From Solea solea (Eukaryota; Chordata; Actinopteri; Pleuronectiformes; Soleidae), in NCBI RefSeq assembly GCF_958295425.1, contig NW_026704059.1, positions 186,001 to 250,000 of the forward strand: a DNA stretch of 64,000 nt. The letters run 5' to 3'. Positions 1 through 11,200 of this stretch are shown in pieces. The stretch's first letter is position 1. Each line of letters opens with the position of its first letter. Under the pieces are notes generated by a model. That model saw only the letters and a list, made by a program, of their open reading frames with translations, ran no database searches and was not told the origin of the DNA. Both the position numbers and the translations under genes were made by a program.

Positions 1-2
1 AA

Positions 3-14
3 ATCTTATAAGAT
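3..14. repeat. 12-bp perfect palindrome at the monomer start
   Basis: ATCTTATAAGAT equals its own reverse complement. It recurs at the start of most monomers and is the strongest dyad in the unit. It is broken by single changes in sub-lineages: ttatgag (for example monomers at 3959, 5173, 6536, 9596, 23576, 36584), ttatcag (3273, 33154, 34851), ttattag (2244), atattataag (1224, 23919, 24939, 25449, 26469, 53357, 57613), ctaatgag (47403, 48247) and aagcta (18106). Short dyads are common in centromeric satellites without a CENP-B box; any role here is inference. Confidence 0.85.
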
Positions 15-96
15 ATAGTTATTTACCCTCAGTGTTTGGTTTTGCAATGATTTCACTGTTTGGATGTGTTTTTCTATTTGTGTCTGTTTTTGTGCA

Positions 97-105
97 CATT
101 CAGCA
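97..105 (+). repeat. 9-bp length-polymorphic segment between GCA repeats
   Basis: Long monomers read gtGCAcattcaGCAag; short monomers read gtGCAag. One GCA and the six bases between are missing, which is what replication slippage or recombination between the two GCA copies would produce. The same breakpoint is seen in every short monomer, so the change was probably made once or a few times and then spread by array turnover. It sets the 176 versus 167 bp length classes. Confidence 0.92.
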
Positions 106-166
106 AGTATACGGCTGTTTTCTGATTTTTTTCAATTTTCTACTGTCCCATAACATAAACCTCACA

Positions 167-172
167 AATAAA
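167..172 (+). promoter_or_regulatory. AATAAA poly(A)-signal-like motif, one per monomer (first copy)
   Basis: Canonical AATAAA occurs near the end of nearly every monomer on the + strand, and the next monomer supplies GT/T-rich sequence (206-220 after this copy) about 35-50 bases downstream, the usual arrangement of a vertebrate cleavage/polyadenylation site. Exceptions have AATGAA (monomers at 18106, 40393, 45864, 46717, 50806, 51660), AATAAG (46365, 50455, 51308) or a run of A (28509, 61043). The motif is plain in the sequence. Function is unproven, and an AT-rich repeat could carry it by chance. Confidence 0.45.
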
Positions 173-1399
173 GTTAAAATCTTATAAGATATAGTTATTT
201 ACCCTCAGTGTTTGGTTTTGCAATGATTTCACTGTTTGGATGTGTTTTTCTATTTGTGTCTGTTTTTGTGCACATTCAGCAAGTATACGGCTGTTTTCTG
301 ATTTTTTTCAATTTTCTACTGTCCCATAACATAAACCTCACAAATAAAGTTAAAATCTTATAAGATATAGTTATATGCCTTCAGTGTTTGATTTTGCAAT
401 GATTTCACTGTTTGGATGTGTTTTTCTATTTGTGTCTGTTTTTGTGCACATTCAGCAAGTATACGGCTGTTTTCTGATTTTTTTCAATTTTCTACTGTCC
501 CATAACATAAACCTCACAAATAAAGTTAAAATCTTATAAGATATAGTTATTTACCCTCAGTGTTTGGTTTTGCAATGATTTCACTGTTTGGATGTGTTCT
601 TCTATTTGTGTCTGTTTTTGTGCACATTCAGCAAGTATACGGCTGTTTTCTGATTTTTTTCAATTTTCTACTGTCCCATAACATAAACCTCACAAATAAA
701 GTTAAAATCTTATAAGATATAGTTATTTACCCTCAGTGTTTGGTTTTGCAATGATTTCACTGTTTGGATGTGTTTTTCTATTTGTGTCTGTTTTTGTGCA
801 CATTCAGCAAGTATACGGCTGTTTTCTGATTTTTTTCAATTTTCTACTGTCCCATAACATAAACCTCACAAATAAAGTTAACATCTTATAAGATATACTT
901 CTGTACCCTCAGTGTTTGATTTTGCAATGATTTCACTGTTTGGATGTGTTTTGCTATTTGTGTCTGTTTTTGTGCAAGTATACGGCTCTTTTCTGATTTT
1001 TTTCAGATTTCTACTGTCCCATAACATAAACCTCACAAATAAAGTTAACATCTTATAAGATATACTTCTGTACCCTCAGTGTTTGATTTTGCAATGATTT
1101 CACTGTTTGGATGTGTTTTTCTATTTGTGTCTGTTTTTGTGCACATTCAGCAAGTATACGGCTGTTTTCTGATTTTTTTCAATTTTCTACTGTCCCATAA
1201 CATAAACCTCACAAATAAAGTTAAAATATTATAAGATATAGTTATTTACCCTCAGTGTTTGGTTTTGCAATGATTTCACTGTTTGGATGTGTTTTTCTAT
1301 TTGTGTCTGTTTTTGTGCACATTCAGCAAGTATACGGCTGTTTTCTGATTTTTTTAAATTTTCTACTGTCCCATAACATAAACCTCACAAATAAAGTTA

Positions 1400-1566
1400 A
1401 AATCTTATAAGATATAGTTATATGCCTTCAGTGTTTGATTTTGCAATGATTTCACTGTTTGGATGTGTTTTTCTATTTGTGTCTGTTTTTGTGCAAGTAT
1501 ACGGCTGTTTTCTGATTTTTTTCAATTTTCTACTGTCCCATAACATAAACCTCACAAATAAAGTTA
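1400..1566 (+). repeat. Representative short monomer (class M, 167 bp)
   Basis: This unit matches the long monomer except for the M head (gttatatgccttc) and loss of the 9-bp segment, so that gtgca joins directly to agtatac. The short form is the majority (207 of 374). Two substitutions occur only in short monomers in my reading: ggatttg in place of ggatgtg, and tttatgtgc (or tttatatgc) in place of tttttgtgc. The variant ggctctttt is mainly, though not only, found in short units. This linkage marks the short monomers as real sub-lineages rather than random deletions. Confidence 0.93.
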
Positions 1567-4500
1567 AAATCTTATAAGATATAGGTATATGCCTTCAGTG
1601 TTTGATTTTGCAATGATTTCAATGTTTGGATGTGTTTTTCTATTTGTGTCTGTTTTTGTGCAAGTATACGGCTCTTTTCTGATTTTTTTCAATTTTCTAC
1701 TGTCCCATAACATAAACCTCACAAATAAAGTTAAAATCTTATAAGATATAGTTATATGCCTTCAGTGTTTGATTTTGCAATGATTTCACTGTTTGGATGT
1801 GTTTTTCTATTTGTGTCTGTTTATGTGCAAGTATACGGCTGTTTTCTGATTTTTTTCAATTTTCTACTGTCCCATAACATAAACCTCACAAATAAAGTTA
1901 ACATCTTATAAGATATACTTCTGTACCCTCAGTGTTTGATTTTGCAATGATTTCACTGTTTGGATTTGTTTTTCTATTTGTGTCTGTTTTTGTGCAAGTA
2001 TACGGCTCTTTTCTGATTTTTTTCAATTTTCTACTGTCCCATAACATAAACCTCACAAATAAAGTTAAAATCTTATAAGATATAGTTATTTACCCTCAGT
2101 GTTTGGTTTTGCAATGATTTCACTGTTTGGATGTGTTTTTCTATTTGTGTCTGTTTTTGTGCACATTCAGCAAGTATACGGCTGTTTTCTGATTTTTTTC
2201 AATTTTCTACTGTCCCATAACATAAACCTCACAAATAAAGTTAACATCTTATTAGATATACTTCTGTACCCTCAGTGTTTGATTTTGCAATGATTTCACT
2301 GTTTGGATGTGTTTTGCTATTTGTGTCTGTTTTTGTGCAAGTATACGGCTCTTTTCTGATTTTTTTCAATTTTCTACTGTCCCATAACATAAACCTCACA
2401 AATAAAGTTAACATCTTATAAGATATACTTCTGTACCCTCAGTGTTTGATTTTGCAATGATTTCACTGTTTGGATGTGTTTTTCTATTTGTGTCTGTTTT
2501 TGTGCACATTCAGCAAGTATACGGCTGTTTTCTGATTTTTTTCAATTTTCTACTGTCCCATAACATAAACCTCACAAATAAAGTTAAAATCTTATAAGAT
2601 ATAGTTATATGCCTTCAGTGTTTGATTTTGCAATGATTTCACTGTTTGGATGTGTTTTTCTATTTGTGTCTGTTTTTGTGCACATTCAGCAAGTATACGG
2701 CTGTTTTCTGATTTTTTTAAATTTTCTACTGTCCCATAACATAAACCTCACAAATAAAGTTAAAATCTTATAAGATATAGTTATATGCCTTCAGTGTTTG
2801 ATTTTGCAATGATTTCACTGTTTGGATGTGTTTTTCTATTTGTGTCTGTTTTTGTGCAAGTATACGGCTGTTTTCTGATTTTTTTCAATTTTCTACTGTC
2901 CCATAACATAAACCTCACAAATAAAGTTAACATCTTATAAGATATACTTCTGTACCATCAGTGTTTGATTTTGCAATGATTTCACTGTTTGGATGTGTTT
3001 TTCTATTTGTGTCTGTTTTTGTGCAAGTATACGGCTGTTTTCTGATTTTTTTCAATTTTCTACTGTCCCATAACATAAACCTCACAAATAAAGTTAAAAT
3101 CTTATAAGATATAGTTATTTACCCTCAGTGTTTGATTTTGCAATGATTTCACTGTTTGGATGTGTTTTTCTATTTGTGTCTGTTTTTGTGCACATTCAGC
3201 AAGTATACGGCTGTTTTCTGATTTTTTTCAATTTTCTACTGTCCCATAACATAAACCTCACAAATAAAGTTAACATCTTATCAGATATACTTCTGTACCC
3301 TCAGTGTTTGATTTTGCAATGATTTCACTGTTTGGATTTGTTTTTCTATTTGTGTCTGTTTTTGTGCAAGTATACGGTTGTTTTCTGATTTTTTTCAATT
3401 TTCTACTGTCCCATAACATAAACCTCACAAATAAAGTTAAAATCTTATAAGATATAGTTATATGCCTTCAGTGTTTGATTTTGCAATGATTTCACTGTTT
3501 GGATGTGTTTTTCTATTTGTGTCTGTTTATGTGCAAGTATACGGCTGTTTTCTGATTTTTTTCAATTTTCTACTGTCCCATAACATAAACCTCACAAATA
3601 AAGTTAACATCTTATAAGATATACTTCTGTACCCTCAGTGTTTGATTTTGCAATGATTTCACTGTTTGGATGTGTTTTTCTATTTGTGTCTGTTTTTGTG
3701 CACATTCAGCAAGTATACGGCTGTTTTCTGATTTTTTTCAATTTTCTACTGTCCCATAACATAAACCTCACAAATAAAGTTAAAATCTTATAAGATATAG
3801 TTATTTACCCTCAGTGTTTGGTTTTGCAATGATTTCACTGTTTGGATGTGTTTTTCTATTTGTGTCTGTTTTTGTGCACATTCAGCAAGTATACGGCTGT
3901 TTTCTGATTTTTTTCAATTTTCTACTGTCCCATAACATAAACCTCACAAATAAAGTTAAAATCTTATGAGATATAGTTATATGCCTTCAGTGTTTGATTT
4001 TGCAATGATTTCACTGTTTGGATGTGTTTTTCTATTTGTGTCTGTTTTTGTGCACATTCAGCAAGTATACGGCTGTTTTCTGATTTTTTTCAATTTTCTA
4101 CTGTCCCATAACATAAACCTCACAAATAAAGTTAAAATCTTATAAGATATAGTTATTTACCCTCAGTGTTTGGTTTTGCAATGATTTCACTGTTTGGATG
4201 TGTTTTTCTATTTGTGTCTGTTTTTGTGCACATTCAGCAAGTATACGGCTGTTTTCTGATTTTTTTCAATTTTCTACTGTCCCATAACATAAACCTCACA
4301 AATAAAGTTAACATCTTATAAGATATAGTTATATGCCTTCAGTGTTTGATTTTGCAATGATTTCACTGTTTGGATGTGTTTTTCTATTTGTGTCTGTTTT
4401 TGTGCACATTCAGCAAGTATACGGCTGTTTTCTGATTTTTTTCAATTTTCTACTGTCCCATAACATAAACCTCACAAATAAAGTTAAAATCTTATAAGAT

Positions 4501-7500
4501 ATAGGTATATGCCTTCAGTGTTTGATTTTGCAATGATTTCAATGTTTGGATGTGTTTTTCTATTTGTGTCTGTTTTTGTGCAAGTATACGGCTGTTTTCT
4601 GATTTTTTTCAATTTTCTACTGTCCCATAACATAAACCTCACAAATAAAGTTAACATCTTATAAGATATACTTCTGTACCATCAGTGTTTGATTTTGCAA
4701 TGATTTCACTGTTTGGATGTGTTTTTCTATTTGTGTCTGTTTTTGTGCAAGTATACGGCTGTTTTCTGATTTTTTTCAATTTTCTACTGTCCCATAACAT
4801 AAACCTCACAAATAAAGTTAACATCTTATAAGATATACTTCTGTACCCTCAGTGTTTGATTTTGCAATGATTTCACTGTTTGGATGTGTTTTTCTATTTG
4901 TGTCTGTTTTTGTGCACATTCAGCAAGTATACGGCTGTTTTCTGATTTTTTTCAATTTTCTACTGTCCCATAACATAAACCTCACAAATAAAGTTAACAT
5001 CTTATAAGATATACTTCTGTACCCTCAGTGTTTGATTTTGCAATGATTTCACTGTTTGGATGTGTTTTTCTATTTGTGTCTGTTTTTGTGCACATTCAGC
5101 AAGTATACGGCTGTTTTCTGATTTTTTTCAATTTTCTACTGTCCCATAACATAAACCTCACAAATAAAGTTAAAATCTTATGAGATATAGTTATATGCCT
5201 TCAGTGTTTGATTTTGCAATGATTTCACTGTTTGGATGTGTTTTTCTATTTGTGTCTGTTTTTGTGCAAGTATACGGCTGTTTTCTGATTTTTTTCAATT
5301 TTCTACTGTCCCATAACATAAACCTCACAAATAAAGTTAACATCTTATAAGATATAGTTATATGCCTTCAGTGTTTGATTTTGCAATGATTTCACTGTTT
5401 GGATGTGTTTTTCTATTTGTGTCTGTTTTTGTGCACATTCAGCAAGTATACGGCTGTTTTCTGATTTTTTTCAATTTTCTACTGTCCCATAACATAAACC
5501 TCACAAATAAAGTTAAAATCTTATAAGATATAGTTATATGCCTTCAGTGTTTGATTTTGCAATGATTTCACTGTTTGGATGTGTTTTTCTATTTGTGTCT
5601 GTTTATGTGCAAGTATACGGCTGTTTTCTGATTTTTTTCAATTTTCTACTGTCCCATAACATAAACCTCACAAATAAAGTTAACATCTTATAAGATATAG
5701 TTATATGCCTTCAGTGTTTGATTTTGCAATGATTTCACTGTTTGGATGTGTTTTTCTATTTGTGTCTGTTTTTGTGCACATTCAGCAAGTATACGGCTGT
5801 TTTCTGATTTTTTTCAATTTTCTACTGTCCCATAACATAAACCTCACAAATAAAGTTAAAATCTTATAAGATATAGGTATATGCCTTCAGTGTTTGATTT
5901 TGCAATGATTTCAATGTTTGGATGTGTTTTTCTATTTGTGTCTGTTTTTGTGCAAGTATACGGCTGTTTTCTGATTTTTTTCAATTTTCTACTGTCCCAT
6001 AACATAAACCTCACAAATAAAGTTAACATCTTATAAGATATACTTCTGTACCATCAGTGTTTGATTTTGCAATGATTTCACTGTTTGGATGTGTTTTTCT
6101 ATTTGTGTCTGTTTTTGTGCAAGTATACGGCTGTTTTCTGATTTTTTTAAATTTTCTACTGTCCCATAACATAAACCTCACAAATAAAGTTAAAATCTTA
6201 TAAGATATAGTTGTATGCCTTCAGTGTTTGATTTTGCAATGATTTCACTGTTTGGATGTGTTTTTCTATTTGTGTCTGTTTATGTGCAAGTATACGGCTG
6301 TTTTCTGATTTTTTTCAATTTTCTACTGTCCCATAACATAAACCTCACAAATAAAGTTAACATCTTATAAGATATACTTCTGTACCCTCAGTGTTTGATT
6401 TTGCAATGATTTCACTGTTTGGATGTGTTTTTCTATTTGTGTCTGTTTTTGTGCACATTCAGCAAGTATACGGCTGTTTTCTGATTTTTTTCAATTTTCT
6501 ACTGTCCCATAACATAAACCTCACAAATAAAGTTAAAATCTTATGAGATATAGTTATATGCCTTCAGTGTTTGATTTTGCAATGATTTCACTGTTTGGAT
6601 GTGTTTTTCTATTTGTGTCTGTTTTTGTGCAAGTATACGGCTGTTTTCTGATTTTTTTCAATTTTCTACTGTCCCATAACATAAACCTCACAAATAAAGT
6701 TAACATCTTATAAGATATACTTCTGTACCATCAGTGTTTGATTTTGCAATGATTTCACTGTTTGGATGTGTTTTTCTATTTGTGTCTGTTTTTGTGCAAG
6801 TATACGGCTGTTTTCTGATTTTTTTCAATTTTCTACTGTCCCATAACATAAACCTCACAAATAAAGTTAAAATCTTATAAGATATAGTTATTTACCCTCA
6901 GTGTTTGGTTTTGCAATGATTTCACTGTTTGGATGTGTTTTTCTATTTGTGTCTGTTTTTGTGCACATTCAGCAAGTATACGGCTGTTTTCTGATTTTTT
7001 TCAATTTTCTACTGTCCCATAACATAAACCTCACAAATAAAGTTAACATCTTATAAGATATACTTCTGTACCATCAGTGTTTGATTTTGCAATGATTTCA
7101 CTGTTTGGATTTGTTTTTCTATTTGTGTCTGTTTTTGTGCAAGTATACGGCTCTTTTCTGATTTTTTTCAATTTTCTGCTGTCCCATAACATAAACCTCA
7201 CAAATAAAGTTAACATCTTATAAGATATACTTCTGTACCCTCAGTGTTTGATTTTGCAATGATTTCACTGTTTGGATGTGTTTTTCTATTTGTGTCTGTT
7301 TTTGTGCACATTCAGCAAGTATACGGCTGTTTTCTGATTTTTTTCAATTTTCTACTGTCCCATAACATAAACCTCACAAATAAAGTTAAAATCTTATAAG
7401 ATATAGTTATTTACCCTCAGTGTTTGGTTTTTCAATGATTTCACTGTTTGGATGTGTTTTTCTATTTGTGTCTGTTTTTGTGCAAGTATACGGCTGTTTT

Positions 7501-7555
7501 CTGATTTTTTTCAATTTTCTACTGTCCCATAACATAAACCTCACAAATAAAGTTA

Positions 7556-8223
7556 ACATCTTATAAGATATACTTCTGTACCATCAGTGTTTGATTTTGC
7601 AATGATTTCACTGTTTGGATGTGTTTTTCTATTTGTGTCTGTTTTTGTGCAAGTATACGGCTGTTTTCTGATTTTTTTCAATTTTCTACTGTCCCATAAC
7701 ATAAACCTCACAAATAAAGTTAAAATCTTATAAGATATAGTTATTTACCCTCAGTGTTTGATTTTGCAATGATTTCACTGTTTGGATGTGTTTTTCTATT
7801 TGTGTCTGTTTTTGTGCAAGTATACGGCTGTTTTCTGATTTTTTTCAATTTTCTACTGTCCCATAACATAAACCTCACAAATAAAGTTAACATCTTATAA
7901 GATATACTTCTGTACCATCAGTGTTTGATTTTGCAATGATTTCACTGTTTGGATGTGTTTTTCTATTTGTGTCTGTTTTTGTGCAAGTATACGGCTGTTT
8001 TCTGATTTTTTTCAATTTTCTACTGTCCCATAACATAAACCTCACAAATAAAGTTAAAATCTTATAAGATATAGTTATTTACCCTCAGTGTTTGATTTTG
8101 CAATGATTTCACTGTTTGGATGTGTTTTTCTATTTGTGTCTGTTTTTGTGCAAGTATACGGCTGTTTTCTGATTTTTTTCAATTTTCTACTGTCCCATAA
8201 CATAAACCTCACAAATAAAGTTA
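7556..8223 (+). repeat. Dimer higher-order repeat (2 x 334 bp)
   Basis: A CaS-K2S pair at 7556-7889 is followed by an apparently identical pair at 7890-8223, preceded by a related K-class short unit at 7389. All are short monomers, giving a clean 334-bp period. Short K2 monomers are otherwise almost absent, so this is a local expansion. Confidence 0.85.
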
Positions 8224-11200
8224 AAATCTTATAAGATATAGGTATATGCCTTCAGTGTTTGATTTTGCAATGATTTCACTGTTTGGATTTGTTTTTCTAT
8301 TTGTGTCTGTCTTTGTGCAAGTATACTGCTCTTTTCTGATTTTTTTCAATTTTCTACTGTCCCATAACATAAACCTCACAAATAAAGTTAACATCTTATG
8401 AGATATACTTCTGTACCCTCAGTGTTTGATTTTGCAATGATTTCACTGTTTGGATGTGTTTTTCTATTTGTGTCTGTTTTTGTGCACATTCAGCAAGTAT
8501 ACGGCTCTTTTCTGATTTTTTTCAATTTTCTACTGTCCCATAACATAAACCTCACAAATAAAGTTAACATCTTATAAGATATACTTCTGTACCCTCAGTG
8601 TTTGATTTTGCAATGATTTCACTGTTTGGATGTGTTTTTCTATTTGTGTCTGTTTTTGTGCACATTCAGCAAGTATACGGCTGTTTTCTGATTTTTTTCA
8701 ATTTTCTACTGTCCCATAACATAAACCTCACAAATAAAGTTAACATCTTATAAGATATACTTCTGTACCCTCAGTGTTTGATTTTGCAATGATTTCACTG
8801 TTTGGATGTGTTTTTCTATTTGTGTCTGTTTATGTGCAAGTATACGGCTGTTTTCTGATTTTTTTCAATTTTCTACTGTCCCATAACATAAACCTCACAA
8901 ATAAAGTTAACATCTTATAAGATATACTTCTGTACCCTCAGTGTTTGATTTTGCAATGATTTCACTGTTTGGATTTGTTTTTCTATTTGTGTCTGTTTTT
9001 GTGCAAGTATACGGCTCTTTTCTGATTTTTTTCAATTTTCTGCTGTCCCATAACATAAACCTCACAAATAAAGTTAACATCTTATAAGATATACTTCTGT
9101 ACCCTCAGTGTTTGATTTTGCAATGATTTCACTGTTTGGATGTGTTTTTCTATTTGTGTCTGTTTTTGTGCACATTCAGCAAGTATACGGCTGTTTTCTG
9201 ATTTTTTTCAATTTTCTACTGTCCCATAACATAAACCTCACAAATAAAGTTAAAATCTTATAAGATATAGGTATATGCCTTCAGTGTTTGATTTTGCAAT
9301 GATTTCAATGTTTGGATGTGTTTTTCTATTTGTGTCTGTTTTTGTGCAAGTATACGGCTGTTTTCTGATTTTTTTCAATTTTCTACTGTCCCATAACATA
9401 AACCTCACAAATAAAGTTAACATCTTATAAGATATACTTCTCTACCCTCAGTGTTTGATTTTGCAATGATTTCACTGTTTGGATGTGTTTTGCTATTTGT
9501 GTCTGTTTTTGTGCACATTCAGCAAGTATACGGCTGTTTTCTGATTTTTTTCAATTTTCTACTGTCCCATAACATAAACCTCACAAATAAAGTTAAAATC
9601 TTATGAGATATAGTTATATGCCTTCAGTGTTTGATTTTGCAATGATTTCACTGTTTGGATGTGTTTTTCTATTTGTGTCTGTTTTTGTGCAAGTATACGG
9701 CTGTTTTCTGATTTTTTTCAATTTTCTACTGTCCCATAACATAAACCTCACAAATAAAGTTAAAATCTTATAAGATATAGGTATATGCCTTCAGTGTTTG
9801 ATTTTGCAATGATTTCACTGTTTGGATTTGTTTTTCTATTTGTGTCTGTTTTTGTGCAAGTATACTGCTCTTTTCTGATTTTTTTCAATTTTCTACTGTC
9901 CCATAACATAAACCTCACAAATAAAGTTAACATCTTATAAGATATACTTCTGTACCCTCAGTGTTTGATTTTGCAATGATTTCACTGTTTGGATGTGTTT
10001 TTCTATTTGTGTCTGTTTTTGTGCACATTCAGCAAGTATACGGCTCTTTTCTGATTTTTTTCAATTTTCTACTGTCCCATAACATAAACCTCACAAATAA
10101 AGTTAACATCTTATAAGATATACTTCTGTACCCTCAGTGTTTGATTTTGCAATGATTTCAATGTTTGGATGTGTTTTTCTATTTGTGTCTGTTTTTGTGC
10201 AAGTATACGGCTGTTTTCTGATTTTTTTCAATTTTCTACTGTCCCATAACATAAACCTCACAAATAAAGTTAACATCTTATAAGATATACTTCTGTACCC
10301 TCAGTGTTTGATTTTGCAATGATTTCACTGTTTGGATTTGTTTTTCTATTTGTGTCTGTTTATGTGCAAGTATACGGCTGTTTTCTGATTTTTTTCAATT
10401 TTCTACTGTCCCATAACATAAACCTCACAAATAAAGTTAACATCTTATAAGATATACTTCTGTACCCTCAGTGTTTGATTTTGCAATGATTTCACTGTTT
10501 GGATTTGTTTTTCTATTTGTGTCTGTTTTTGTGCAAGTATACGGCTCTTTTCTGATTTTTTTCAATTTTCTGCTGTCCCATAACATAAACCTCACAAATA
10601 AAGTTAACATCTTATAAGATATACTTCTGTACCCTCAGTGTTTGATTTTGCAATGATTTCACTGTTTGGATGTGTTTTTCTATTTGTGTCTGTTTTTGTG
10701 CACATTCAGCAAGTATACGGCTGTTTTCTGATTTTTTTCAATTTTCTACTGACCATAACATAAACCTCACAAATAAAGTTAAAATCTTATAAGATATAGG
10801 TATATGCCTTCAGTGTTTGATTTTGCAATGATTTCAATGTTTGGATGTGTTTTTCTATTTGTGTCTGTTTTTGTGCAAGTATACGGCTGTTTTCTGATTT
10901 TTTTCAATTTTCTACTGTCCCATAACATAAACCTCACAAATAAAGTTAACATCTTATAAGATATACTTCTCTACCCTCAGTGTTTGATTTTGCAATGATT
11001 TCACTGTTTGGATGTGTTTTGCTATTTGTGTCTGTTTTTGTGCACATTCAGCAAGTATACGGCTGTTTTCTGATTTTTTTCAATTTTCTACTGTCCCATA
11101 ACATAAACCTCACAAATAAAGTTAAAATCTTATAAGATATAGTTATATGCCTTCAGTGTTTGATTTTGCAATGATTTCACTGTTTGGATGTGTTTTGCTA

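Larger units (their letters stand above)
1..176 (+). repeat. Representative long monomer (class K, 176 bp)
   Basis: Reference unit for the numbering used here. Landmarks: palindrome at 3-14; class-defining head at 16-39; T-runs at 35-37, 40-43, 51-53, 59-61, 69-73, 77-79, 87-91, 118-121, 126-132 and 136-139; the 9-bp segment present only in long monomers at 97-105; GTATAC at 107-112; the only CpG at 112-113; AATAAA at 167-172. The next unit at 177-352 looks identical. Class K (tttggttttg head) is nearly always long; the seven short exceptions start at 7389, 26979, 28509, 34 kb-distant copies at 54034 and 61043, and 49434 and 57270. Confidence 0.95.
1..8223 (+). repeat. Array segment 1: monomers 1-48, mixed classes
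   Basis: Order: KL KL ML KL KL CS CL KL MS GS; MS CS KL CS CL ML MS CaS K2L CS; MS CL KL ML KL ML GS CaS CL CL; MS ML MS ML GS CaS MS CL MS CaS; KL CaS CL KS CaS K2S CaS K2S. The window opens with five long units, four of them K. The trio ML GS CaS occurs at 4311 and again at 5683 (offset 1372), each time starting with the unusual junction gttaacatc before an M head. Monomers at 881, 2244, 29363, 30744 and 33488 share ttttgct plus ggctctttt. No genes seen. Confidence 0.9.

Noticed and set aside
69..91. RNA polymerase III terminator-like T-runs as evidence of a tRNA-derived SINE
   Set aside because: T-runs are present, but I could not find A and B box promoter motifs or a tRNA-like fold in either strand of the monomer.
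107..112. GTATAC, and GTTAAC at C-class junctions, as functional palindromes
   Set aside because: Six-base palindromes are expected by chance in a repeated unit; no further evidence of a role.
2099..2293. 64-codon open frame spanning two monomers (similar frames at 3128-3322, 33009-33203 and 34706-34900)
   Set aside because: Each is the same satellite translated across a junction where the usual stop is lost by one base change. There is no conserved domain, no start context and no codon-level constraint; the T-rich DNA explains the Phe/Leu/Ile/Val-rich sequence.
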